Shown here: positions 24,451 through 36,010 of the stretch, piece by piece | How positions within the stretch are numbered: position 1 is the first letter of the stretch | How the letters are laid out: each line of letters starts with the position of its first letter | Assembly: GCF_963678635.1 (NCBI RefSeq) | Contig: NC_087063.1 | Location: forward strand, 39,076,759 to 39,140,758 | Source of the DNA: Symsagittifera roscoffensis | Lineage: Eukaryota > Xenacoelomorpha > Acoela > Convolutidae | DNA: 64,000 bases | Direction: 5' to 3' | Translations under genes and position numbers: made by a program | The notes under the pieces: model-generated | What the model was told of the DNA's origin: nothing | Databases searched by the model: none | What the model saw: only the letters and a program-made list of their open reading frames with translations

Positions 24451-27400
24451 TTTTCTTGTGTACTGAATCAGCTCGCGAAAAACTTCAGTTTTTTAAACAA
24501 GCACTTCGAGCTTTGAAAGTATGAACTATTTCAGTTCAGTTCCTGACTGAGACAGCTCGCCAAATGATCGGTTTATTGATCTATGAAATTTTCAAGTACT
24601 TCGCTTCATTTTCTAGACTGAATCGATTTGAGAATACTTTGCGTTTATTAGGCAAGCATTTTGAGGTTTGGAAAACTGAAAGATTTCATTTCGTTTCATA
24701 TATTGAATCGGTTCGCTAAAATTTTGAAATTTTTCTGCTAGCAATTCAAACTATGAAACATTCCATATGGTTTCTTAGACTAAATCAGAACGGAAAAACT
24801 TTAAATTCCTAAACAATCTATACGAGCTTCAAAAATTTTGAAATAATTCAAGCTTGTTTATAGACGGAATCAAATCTTCAACAGTCTGATTTTTTTAAGC
24901 CAGCTATTTGATATATGAAGCTTTGAAAAAACTCAATACATTTCGTAGACTGGATCAGTTTGAGAAAGCAAGCTAATTGAGCTTTGAAGTTTTGAAGTGG
25001 ACCAGTTCATTTCATAGACTGAATCGTCAGCGAAAAATTTCTTAGTGAAGTTTTCCAATTTTCCAAGCTGTTTCATAGACGAAATTGGTTCACGATTTTT
25101 TTCATGCGAGCTACTAATGATTTAAAAATGAGAAAAATCAATTTTTCTTAAAAACTAAATCGGCTCGCGAAGTTTTTCAAAAAATTTTTCAAGCAAGCTA
25201 GTCCAGCTTTGAAACTATGAATTTTTTCAGTTCACTTTTTAGACTGAAATGGTTCGCCAAAAAATCAATTTTTAAAATAAACTATTTGATCTATGAAACT
25301 CAGAATTTCTTCACTTCAATTTTTTAGACTGATTTAGTTCGCAAACACTTGGCGTTTTTTTAAGCCAGCCTTTTGAGCGTTGGAAATTTGAAATCTTTCA
25401 ATTCGTTTCATATACTGCATCGGTTCACTAAAAATTTGAGTTTTATCTGCAAGCTATACGAGTTACGAAACATTCCAAAAGATTTTATAAACAAAATCAG
25501 CTTCCAAAGAGTTAAATTTTTAAACAAGCTATGTGAGCTGCGAGAATTTTAAAATAAATTAGGTTTGTTTATAGACTGATTCAAATCTTAAACAGTCTGA
25601 ATTTTTTAGCAAGCTATTTGATATATGAAACTTCGAAGTTTTTCGAATTTAATCATAGAATGGATCAGTTTGCGAGAAAATTGAGTTTTTCATGCAAGAT
25701 AATTGAGCTTTGGAGTTTCGAAAATGATGATTTATTGTTTGAATCGGTGTCTGAAAATTTGAGTTTTTTCGAGCAAGCTTAATAAGCTATGAAGTTTTGA
25801 AAGTAATCAATTCATTTCATCGACTGAATCGGTTTGCGAAAAAGTTGAGGTTTTTTAACAAGCCGTTTCAGATGTGAAGATTTTAAATTTTTCCAAGTTG
25901 CTCCATAAACAAAATTGGTTCCCTATTTTTTGTATGCAAGCTACTCAAGAAAAATCAATTTTCTTATATTGAGTAAAATCAATTTATTAATATTCTGAAT
26001 TGGTTCGCAAAAAATTTTAGTTTTTTAAACAAGCAGTTTGAGCTTTGAAGTTATGAACTATATCAATTCACTTTCTAGACTGAAATGGTTCGCGAAACAA
26101 TCAATTTTTTAAGCAAGCTATTTGATCTATGAAACTTTCAAGTTCTTCGCTCAATTTTCTAGACTGAATTAGTTCGCGAACACTTTGCGTTTTTAAGCAA
26201 TCTTGTTGAGCCTTGGATACTTGAAATATTTCAATTCGTTTCATATACTGCATCGTTTCGCTAAAAGTTTGAGTTTTTTCTGCAAGCTATGCGAGCTATA
26301 AAACATTTCAAATTGTTTTATAGACGAAATCAGTTTCCGAAAAGTAAAATTTTTAAACAAGCTATGCGAGCTTAGAGAATTTTGAAATAATTCAATTTTG
26401 TTTAAAGACAATCTTCCTAGACTGAAACGGTTTGCCAAATAATCAGTTTTTCAAGCAAGCTGTTTGATCTATGAATTTTTCAATTGTTTCACTTCATTTT
26501 CTAGACTGATTCGGTTCGAGAAAACTTTCAGCAACCATTTTGAGCTTTGGGGCATTGAGAGATTTCAATTCCTTCCATATACTGCATCGCTTTGCTAAAA
26601 TTTGAGTTTTTTCTGCAAGCAATTCAAAGTATGAAACATTCCAAATGGTTTCGTAGACGAAATCAGTTTCGGAAAAATTTTAAATTCTTGAGCAAGCTAT
26701 GGGAGCTTCGAAACTTTTGAAAAAAAAATCAAGTTTGCTTTTAGACTGAATCGAATCTTCAACAGTTTGAATTTTTTCAGCAAGTTATTCGATAAATGAA
26801 ACTTTGAAGTAATTCAATTCATTTCATAGACTGGGTCAGCTTGAGAAAAATTTGAGTTCCCTGAGCAAATTTTTTGAGCTTTGAAATTTTGAAGTTAAAC
26901 AATACATTTCATAGACTGAATCAGTTCGCAAAAAATTAAGGTTTTCAAACAAGCTGTTTCAGCTGTGAAACTTTTCAGTTTTCCAAGTTGTTTCATGGTC
27001 GAAATTTGTTCCCGAATTTTTTTTCATGCAAGCTACTCAATGTTCAAATATTGAAAAAAAAATTCTTTTGTACTAAATCGGCTCGCAAAATTTTTTAGTA
27101 TTTTAGTATTTTAAGCAAGCAATTCCAGCTTTGAAAATTTTAATTATTCCAAATCATTTTCCAGATTGAAACAGTTTGCCAAACAATCTGTTTTTTAAGC
27201 AAGCTATTCGATCTATGAAACTTTCAAGTTCTTCACTTCATTTTCTAGACTGAATTAGTTCGCGAACATTTTGCGTTCTTTTAAGCAAGCTTTTTGAGCT
27301 TTGTAAATTTGAAATATTTCAAATCGTTTCATATACTGCATCGGTTCGCTAACAGTTTGATTTTCATCAGCAAGCTATACGAGCTATGAATCATTCTAAT

Positions 27401-28013
27401 TGGTTTTAGGGACAAAATTGGTTTCCGAAAATTTCAATTTTAAAACAAGCCAGGCGAGCTTCGAGAAATTTGAAATAATTCAACTTTAGTTATAGGTTGA
27501 ATCAAACCTTAAACAGTCTGAATTTTTTTGAGCATGCTATTTGATTTATAAAACTTTGAAGTATTTCAATTCAATCCAACAATCCAAGACTTGATCAGTT
27601 TGCGAGAAAATTGAGTTTTTCAAACAAGCCATTTCAGCTCTGAATTTTTTAAATTAGTCAATTCTTTTCATAGACTGGATCAGTTTGCGAAAAAATTGAG
27701 TTTTTAAAGCAAACTATTTGAGCATTGAAGTTTTGATGGTGATCAATTCATTTCATAGTTCAAATCGGTCTGTAAAAGTTTTCGTTTTTCAAGCAAGTTG
27801 TTTGAGAAGTTTTGAAGTTAATCAATTCATTTCATCGACTGAATCAGTTTGCGAAGAACTGAGGTTTTTAAAAAAGCTTTTTCAGCTGTGAAGATTTTCA
27901 ATTTTTCCAAGTGGTTTTATAGATGAAATTGATTCTCAATTTTTTTCACGCAAACTACGCAAACTACGCAAGCTTTACAAAAATTGAGAAAAATCAATTT
28001 TCTTATGTACTGA
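24451..28013 (+). repeat. Second-family compound repeats
   Basis: Landmark TACTGCATCG occurs at 25413, 26246, 26580 and 27334 (spacings 833, 334, 754, that is 10, 4 and 9 monomers). The segment at about 26000-27750 is duplicated at about 31600-33230. The segment 24451-25060 resembles the 693-bp units of the following region, sharing GCGTTTATTAGGCAAGC at 24641. Small duplications occur near 27100 (AGTATTTT twice) and 27951-27968 (CAAACTACG twice). Confidence 0.82.
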
Positions 28014-30000
28014 ATCAGTTCGCGAAAAATTTTAGTTTTTTAAACAAGCAATTTGAGCTTTGAAAGTATGAACTATTTCAGTTCAGTCCCTGACTGAAAC
28101 AGCTCGCCAAATGATCGGTCTATTGATCTATGAAATTTTCAAGTACTTCGCTTTATTTTCTAGACTGAATCGATTTGAGAATACTTTGCGTTTATTAGGC
28201 AAGCATTTTGAGGTTTGGAAAACTGAAAGATTTCATTTCGTTTCATATATTGAATCGGTTCGCTAAAATTTTGAAGTTTTTCTGCTAGCAATTCAAACTA
28301 TGAAACATTCCAAATGGTTTCTTAGACGAAATCAGAACGGAAAAACTTTAAAATCCTAAGCAAACTATACGAGCTTCAAAAATTTTGAAATAATTCAAGT
28401 TTGTTTATAGACGGAATCAAATCTTCAACAGTCTGATTTTTTTAAGCAAGCTATTTGATATATGAAGCTTTGAAAAAACTCAATTCATTTCGTAGACTGG
28501 ATCAGTTTGAGAAAGCAAGCTAATTGAGCTTTGAAGTTTTGAAGTGGACCAGTTCATTTCATAGACTGAATCGTGAGCGAAAAAGTTGTTAGTGAAGTTT
28601 CTCAAATTTCCAGATTGCTTCATAGCGAAATTGGCTCCCAGTTTTTTTTCTTGCAAGCGACTCAAGCTTTGAAAAACTGAGAAAATTTAATTTTCTTGTG
28701 TACTGAATCAGTTCGCGAAAAATTTTAGTTTTTTAAACAAGCAATTCGAGCCTTGAAAGTATGAATTATTTCAGTTCAGTGCCTGACTGAAACAGCTCGC
28801 CAAATGATCGGTTTATTGATCTGTGAAATTTTCAAGTACTTCGCTTCATTTTCTAGACTGAATCGATTTGAGAATACTTTGCGTTTATTAGGCAAGCATT
28901 TTGAGGTTTGGAAAACTGAAAGGTTTCATTTCGTTTCATATATTGAATCGGTTCGCTAAAATTTTGAAATTTTTCTGCTGGCAATTCAAACTATGAAACA
29001 TTCCAAATGGTTTCTTAGACGAAATCAGAACGAAAAATTTTAAATTCCTAAATAATCTATACGAGCTTCAAAAATTTTGAAATAATTCAAGTTTGTTTAT
29101 AGACGGAATCAATTTTTCAACAGTCTGATTTTTTAAGCAAGCTATTTGATATATGAAGCTTTGAAAAAATTCCAATCATTTCGTAGACTGGATCAGTTTG
29201 AGAAAGCAAGCTGTTTGAGTTTTGAAGTTTTGAAGTGGACCAGTTCATTTCATAGACTGAATCGTGAGCGAAAAAGTTGTTAGTGAAGTTTTTGAGTTTT
29301 CCAAGTTGTTTCATAGACGAAATTTTTTCCCAATTTTTTTTTCATGCAAGCTACAAATGGTTTAAGAAATGAAAAAAATCAATTTTTCTCTTAAAATAAA
29401 TCAGTTCGCGAAAAATTTTAGTTTTTTAAACAAGCAATTTGAGCTTTGAAAGTATGAACTATTTCAGTTCAGTCCCTGACTGAAACAGCTCGCCAAATGA
29501 TCGGTCTATTGATCTATGAAATTTTCAAGTACTTCGCTTTATTTTCTAGACTGAATCGATTTGAGAATACTTTGCGTTTATTAGGCAAGCATTTTGAGGT
29601 TTGGAAAACTGAAAGATTTCATTTCGTTTCATATATTGAATCGGTTCGCTAAAATTTTGAAGTTTTTCTGCTAGCAATTCAAACTATGAAACATTCCAAA
29701 TGGTTTCTTAGACGAAATCAGAACGGAAAAACTTTAAAATCCTAAGCAAACTATACGAGCTTCAAAAATTTTGAAATAATTCAAGTTTGTTTATAGACGG
29801 AATCAAATCTTCAACAGTCTGATTTTTTTAAGCAAGCTATTTGATATATGAAGCTTTGAAAAAACTCAATTCATTTCGTAGACTGGATCAGTTTGAGAAA
29901 GCAAGCTAATTGAGCTTTGAAGTTTTGAAGTGGACCAGTTCATTTCATAGACTGAATCGTGAGCGAAAAAGTTGTTAGTGAAGTTTCTCAAATTTCCAAG
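28014..30000 (+). repeat. 693-bp tandem repeat, three units
   Basis: GCGTTTATTAGG starts at 28188, 28881 and 29574, exactly 693 bp apart. Units begin near 28014, 28707 and 29400. Each holds two internally deleted monomers: GATCAGTTTGAGAAAGCAAGC lacks about 22 bp, and GTGAGCGAAAAAGTTGTTAG lacks about 25 bp of the usual monomer, which explains why 693 is not a multiple of 84. The first and third units look identical for nearly 600 bp, while the middle unit carries several differences. Confidence 0.92.
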
Positions 30001-30360
30001 TTGTTTCATAGACGAAATTGGTTCACAATTTTTTTTCATGCGAGCTACTAATGATTTGAAAAAAAGAGAAAAATCAATTTTTCTTATATACTAAATTGGC
30101 TCGCGAAGTTTTTTAAACAATTTTTCAAGCAAGCTAGTCCAGCTTTGAAATTATGAATTATTTCAGTTCACTTTCTAGACTGAAACGGTTCGCCAAAAAA
30201 TCAATTTTTAAACTAAACTTATTGATCTATGAAACTCAGAAACTCTTCACTTCATTTTTTTAGACTGATTTAGTTCGGAAAAACTTGGCGTTTTTTAAGC
30301 AAGCTTTTTGAGCGTTGGAAATTTGAAATATTTCAATTCGTTTCATATACTGCATCGGCT
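30001..30360 (+). repeat. Second-family monomers
   Basis: About four monomers (AAAAATCAATTTTTAAACTAAAC, then TTTCATATACTGCATCGGC) resembling 25110-25430. They lead directly into the 84-bp homogeneous tract. Confidence 0.75.
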
Positions 30361-30696
30361 TGTGAAAATTTGAGTTTTTCAAGCAAGCTATTTGAGTTTT
30401 GAAGTTTTGAAGTTGATCAATTCATGTCATAGTTTGAATCGGTTTGTGAAAATTTGAGTTTTTCAAGCAAGCTATTTGAGCTTTGAAGTTTTGAAGTTAA
30501 TCGATTCTTTTCATAGTTTGAATCGGTTTGTGAAAGTTTGAGTTTTTCAAGCAAGCTATTTGAGTTTTGACGTTTTGAAGTTGATCAATTCTTGTCATAG
30601 TTTGAATCGGTTTGTGAAAAATTGAGTTTTTCGAGTAAGCTATTTGAGCTTTGAAGTTTTGACGTTAATCAATTCATTTCAACGACTGAATCAGTT
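30361..30696 (+). repeat. Four consecutive near-identical 84-bp monomers
   Basis: The string TGTGAAAATTTGAG or a one-base variant starts at 30361, 30445, 30529 and 30613, exactly 84 bp apart each time. Each copy continues with TTTTTCAAGCAAGCTATTTG and a TTTTGAAGTT segment. This is the clearest single-monomer tandem run in the window and fixes the unit length at 84 bp for this family. A related monomer lies at about 24240-24325. It looks like a local amplification of one monomer by slippage or unequal exchange of one unit. Confidence 0.9.
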
Positions 30697-31640
30697 TGCG
30701 AAAAAGTTGAGGTTTTTGAACAAGCTGTTTCAGCTGTGAAGATTTTCAGTTTTTCCAAGTGGCTTTATAGATGAAATTGATTCTCGATTTTTTTTTCACG
30801 CAAACTACGCAAGCTTTAAAAAAATTGGGAAAAATCAATTTTCTTTTGTACTGAATCAGTTCGCGAAAAACTTTAGTTTTTTAAACAAGCAATTCGAGCT
30901 TTGAAAGTATGAACTATTTCAGTTCAGTTCCTGACTGTAACGGCTCGCCAAATAATCGGTTTTTTGATCTATGAAATTTTCAAAAACTTCACTTCATTTC
31001 CTAGACTGAATCGGTTCGAGAATACTTTGCGTTTATTAGGCAAGCATTTTGAGGTTTGGAAAACTGAAAGATTTCATTTCGTTTCTTATATTGCATTGGT
31101 TTGCTAAAATTCTGAAATTTTTCTGCTAGCAATTTAAACTATGAAGCATTCCAAATGGCTTCTTAGACGAAATCAGTACGGAAAAGTTTTAAATTCCTAA
31201 ACAATCTAAACGAGCTTCAAAAATTTTGAAATAATTCAAATTTGTTTATAGACGGAATCAAATCTTCAACAGTCTGATTTTTTAAGCAAGCTATTTGATA
31301 TATGAAGCTTTGAAAAAATTCCAATCATTTCGTAGACTGGATCAGTTTGAGAAAGCAAGCTGTTTGAGTTTTGAAGTTTTGAAGTGGACCAGTTCATTTC
31401 ATAGACTGAATCGTGAGCGAAAAAGTTGTTAGTGAAGTTTTTGAGTTTTCCAAGTTGTTTCATAGACGAAATTTTTTCCCAATTTTTTTTTCATGCAAGC
31501 TACAAATGGTTTAAGAAATGAAAAAAATCAATTTTTCTTTTAAAATAAATCGGCTCGCGAAAATTTTTTAAAAAATTTTTAAACAAGCTAGTCCAGCTTT
31601 GAAATTTTGAATTATTTCAGTTCACTTTCTAGACTGAAAC
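30697..31640 (+). repeat. Second-family monomers with a copy of the 693-bp type
   Basis: GCGTTTATTAGG recurs at 31029. The segment starting at 31266 matches 29117 at an offset of 2,149 bp, giving identical 65-codon minus-strand open frames at both places. This is a further copy of the unit with the two internally deleted monomers. Confidence 0.82.
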
Positions 31641-33289
31641 GGTTCGCCAAAAAATCAATTTTTTAAGCAAGCTATTTGATCTATGAAACTTTCAAGTTCT
31701 TCAATCATTTTCTAGACTGAATTAGTTCGCGAACACTTTGCGTTTTTAAGCAAGCTTGTTGAGCGTTGGATACTTGAAATATTTCAATTCGTTTCATATA
31801 CTGCATCGGTTCGCTAAAAGTTTGAGTTTTTCCTGCAAGCTATGCGAGCTATAAAACATATCAAAAGGTTTTATAGACGAAATCAATTTCCGAAAAGTAA
31901 AATTTCTAAACAAGCTATGCGAGCTTAGAGAATTTTGAAAAAATTCAATTTTGTTTAAAGACAATCTTCCTAGACTGAAACGGTTTGCCAAATAATCAGT
32001 TTTTCAAGCAAGCTGTTTGATCTATGGAATTTTCAATTGTTCCACTTCATTTTCTAGACTGATTCGATTCGAGAAAACTTTGATTTTTTTCAGCAACCAT
32101 TTTGAGCTTTGGGGCATTGAAAGATTTTAATTCTTTCCATATACTGCATCGCTTTGCTTAAGTTTGAGTTTTTTCTGCAAGCAATTCAAAGTATGAAACA
32201 TTCCAAATGGTTTCATAGACGAAATCAGTTTCAGAAAGTTTAAAAATTATTGAACAAGCTATGCGAGCTTCGAAACTTTTAAAAAAAAATCAAGTTTGCT
32301 TTTAGACTGAATCGAATCTTCAACAGTTTGAGTTTTTTAAGCAAGTTATTTGATAAATGAAATTTTGAAGTAATTCAATTCATTTCATAGACTGGGTCAG
32401 CTTGAGAAAAATTTGAGTTTTCCAAGCAAATTTTTTGAGCTTTGAAATTTTGAAGTTAAACAATACATTTCATAGACTGAATCAGTTTGCGAAAAATTTA
32501 GGTTCTCAAACTAGCTGTTTCAGCTGTGAAGCTTTTCAATTTTCCAAGTTGTTTCATAGACAAAATTTGTTCCCAATTTTTTTTTCATGCAAGCTACTCA
32601 ATTTTTAAAAATTGAAAAAAAAATTATTTGTAATAAATCGGCTCGCAAAATTTTTTAGTATTTTAAGCAAGCTATTCCAGCTTTGAAATTTTTAATTATT
32701 CCAAATCACTTCCCAGATCGAAACGGTTTGCCAAACAATCAGTTTTTCAAGCAAGCTATTCGATCTATGAAACTTTCAAGTTCTTCACTTCATTTTCTAG
32801 ACTGAATTAAATCGCGAACATTTTGCGTTCTTTTAAGCAAGCTTTTTGAGCTTTGGAAATTTGAAATATTTTAAATTGTTTCATATACTGCATCGGTTCG
32901 CTAACAATTAGAGTTTCATCAGCAAGCTATACGAGCTATGAATCATTCTAATTGGTTTTATGGACAAAATTGATTTCCGAAATTTTCTATTTTAAAACAA
33001 GCTAGGCGAGCTTCGAGAAATCTGAAATAATTCATCTTTAGTTATAGGTTGAATCAAACCTTGAACAGTCTGAATTTTTTTGAGCAACCGATTTGATCTA
33101 AAAAACTTTGAAGTATTATAATTCAATCCAACAATCCAAGACTGGATCAGTTTGCGAGAAAATTGAGTTTTTCAAGCAATCTATTTGAGCATTTGAGCAA
33201 GTTTTCAAGCAATCTATTTGAGCAAGTTTTGATGGTGATCAATTCATTTCATAGTTCAAATTGGTTTGTAAAAAATTTCGTTTTTCAAG
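31640..33289 (+). repeat. 5.55-kb-distant duplicate of 26090-27750
   Basis: TACTGCATCG landmarks at 31799, 32142 and 32886 correspond to 26246, 26580 and 27334. The string AAAGACAATCTTCCTAGACTG occurs near 26405 and 31958, an offset of 5,553 bp. It includes a shortened monomer at the AAAGACAATC junction that is common to both copies, so the blocks derive from one ancestor. The offset drifts by about 10 bp because of small indels. Confidence 0.85.
33173..33238 (+). repeat. 33-bp local tandem duplication
   Basis: CAAGCAATCTATTTGAGCA starts at 33173 and again at 33206. The unit is about a third of a monomer and so breaks the 84-bp register. It lies at the left edge of a GATGGTGATC monomer and produces a locally extended unit. 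Confidence 0.85.
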
Positions 33290-34566
33290 CAAGCTGTTTG
33301 ATCTATGAAATTTTCAATTGTTCCACTTCATTTTCTAGACTGATTCGGTTCGAGAAAACTTTGAGTCTTTTCAGCAACCATTTTGAGCTTTGGGGCATTG
33401 AAAGATTTTAATTCCTTCCATATACTGCATCGCTTTGCTTAAGTTTGAGTTTTTTCTGCAAGCAATTCAAAGTATGAAACATTCCAAATGGTTTCATAGA
33501 CGAAATCAGTTTCGGAAAGTTTAAAAATTATTGAACAAGCTATGCGAGCTTCGAAACTTTAAAAAAAAAAAATCAAGTTTGCATTTAGACTGAATCGAGT
33601 CTTCAACAGTTTGAGTTTTTTAAGCAATTCATTTGATAAATGAAATTTTGAAGTAATTCAATTAATTTCATAGACTGGGTCAGCTTGAGAAAAATTTGAG
33701 TTTTCCAAGCAAATTTTTTTGTGCTTTGAAATTTTCAAGTTAAACAATACATTTCATAGAATGAATCATTTTGCGAAAAATTAAGGTTTTCAAACAAGCT
33801 GTTTCAGCTGTGAAGCTTTTCAATTTTCCAAGTTGTTTCATGGTTGAAATTTGTTCCCAAATTTTTTTTCATGCAAGCTACTCAATGTTTAAAAATTGAA
33901 AAAAAAAATCTTTTGTACTAAGTCGGCTCGCAAAATTTTTTAGTATTTTAAGCAAGCTATTCCAGCTTTGAATTTTTTAATTATTCCAAATCACTTCCCA
34001 GATTGAAACGGTTCGCCAAACAATAAATTTTTAAGCAAGCTATTCGATCTATGAAACTTTCAAGTTCTTCACTTCTTTTTCTAGACTGAATTAGTTCGCG
34101 AATATTTTGCGTTCTTTTAAGCAAGCTTTTTGAGCTTTGGAAATTTGTAATATTTCAAATTTTTTCATATACTGCATCAGTTCGCTAACAATTAGAGTTT
34201 CATCAGCAAGCTATACGAGCTATGAGTCATTCTAATTGGTTTTATGGACAAAATTGATTTCCGAAATTTTCTATTTTAAAACAAGCTAGGCGAGCTTCGA
34301 GAAATCTGAAATAATTCAAATTTAGTTATAGGTTGAATCAAACCTTAAACAGTCTGAATTTTTTTGAGCAAGCTATTTGATTTATAAAACTTTGAAGTAT
34401 TTCAATTCAAACCAACAATCCAAGACTCGATCAGTTTGCGAGAAAATTGAGTTTTTCAAACAAGCCATTTCAGCTCTGAAGTGTTGAAATTATTCAATTC
34501 ATTTCATAGACTGGATCAGTTTGCAAAAAATTTGAGTTTTTCGAGCAATCCATTTGAGCATTGAAG
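33290..34566 (+). repeat. 1,285-bp tandem duplicate of 32005-33289
   Basis: GCAAGCTGTTTGATCTATG near 32008 recurs at 33291, and the TACTGCATCG landmarks 32142 and 32886 recur at 33423 and 34170 (offsets 1,281 and 1,284). The block thus exists in three versions (26.4, 32.0 and 33.3 kb). It directly precedes the homogeneous cassette domain. Confidence 0.85.
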
Positions 34567-34639
34567 TTTTAATGGTGATCAATTCATTTCATAGTTCAAA
34601 TCGGTTTGTAAAAGTTTTCGTTTTTCAAGCAAGTTGTTT

Positions 34640-36010
34640 GAGAAGTTTTGAAGTTAATCAATTCATTTCATCGACTGAATCAGTTTGCGAAGAAGTTGAG
34701 GTTTTTAAAAAAGCTTTTTCAGCTGTGAAGATTTTCAGTTTTTCCAAGTGGCTTCATAGACGAAATTTAGTTCTCCTTTTTTGTCATGCTAAAGTTTTGC
34801 TAAAGTTTCACTAAAGATTGAAATTGATCAATTCATTTCATAGTTTGAATCGATTTGTAAAAAACTTAGTTTTAAAAGCAAGCTTATTGAGCGATGAAGT
34901 TTTGAAGTTAACCAATTCATTTCATCGACTGAATTAGTTTGCAAAAAAATTGAGGTTTTTGAACAAGCTATTTCAGCTGTGAAGATTTTCAGTTTTTCCA
35001 AGTGGCTTCATAGACAACATTTAGTTCTCCTTTTTTGTCATGCTAAAGTTTTGCTAAAGTTTCACTAAAGATTGAAATTGATCAATTCATTTCATAGTTT
35101 GAATCGATTTGTAAAAAACTTAGTTTTAAAAGCAAGCTTATTGAGCGATGAAGTTTTGAAGTTAACCAATTCATTTCATCGACTGAATCAGTTTGCGAAA
35201 AAGTTGAGGTTTTTGAACAAGCTATTTCAGCTGTGAAGATTTTCAGTTTTTCCAAGTGGCTTCATAGACAACATTTAGTTCTCCTTCTTTTTCATGCTAA
35301 AGTTTTGCTAAAGTTTCGCTAAGGATTGAAATTGGTCAATTCATATTTAGTTTGAATCGATTTGTAAAAAACTTAGTTTTAAAAGCAAGCTTTTTGAGCT
35401 AGGAAGTTTTGAAGTTAACCAATTCATTTCATCGACTGAATCAGTTTGCGAAAAAATTGAGATTTTTGAACAAGCTATTTCAGCTGTGAAGATTTTCAGT
35501 TTTTCCAAGTGGCTTCATAGACAACATTTAGTTCTCCTTTTTTGTCATGCTAAAGTTTTGCTAAAGTTTCACTAAAGATTGAAATTGATCAATTCATTTC
35601 ATAGTTTGAATCGATTTGTAAAAAACTTAGTTTTAAAAGCAAGCTTATTGAGCTATGAAGTTTTGAAGTTAACCAATTCATTTCATCGACTGAATCAGTT
35701 TGCGAAAAAATTGAGATTTTTGAACAAGCTATTTCAGCTGTGAAGATTTTCAGTTTTTCCAAGTGGCTTCATAGACAACATTTAGTTCTCCTTTTTTGTC
35801 ATGCTAAAGTTTTGCTAAAGTTTCACTAAAGATTGAAATGGATCAATTCATTTCATAGTTTGAATCGATTTGTAAAAAACTTAGTTTTAAAAGCAAGCTT
35901 ATTGAGCTATGAAGTTTTGAAGTTAACCAATTCATTTCATCGACTGAATCAGTTTGCGAAAAAATTGAGATTTTTGAACAAGCTACTTCAGCTGTAAAGA
36001 TTTTCAGTTT
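34640..36010 (+). repeat. Trimer cassette amplified five times, 254-bp period
   Basis: CATGCTAAAG starts at 34785, 35039, 35293, 35546 and 35800, spaced 253-254 bp. Each cassette has three monomers: one with three copies of a CTAAAG motif, one with GAATCGATTTGTAAAAAAC, and one with GACTGAATCAGTTTGCG plus ATTTCAGCTGTGAAG. The enclosing unit is 1,764 bp, exactly 21 x 84, as expected for 6 + 3 x 5 monomers. Confidence 0.93.
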
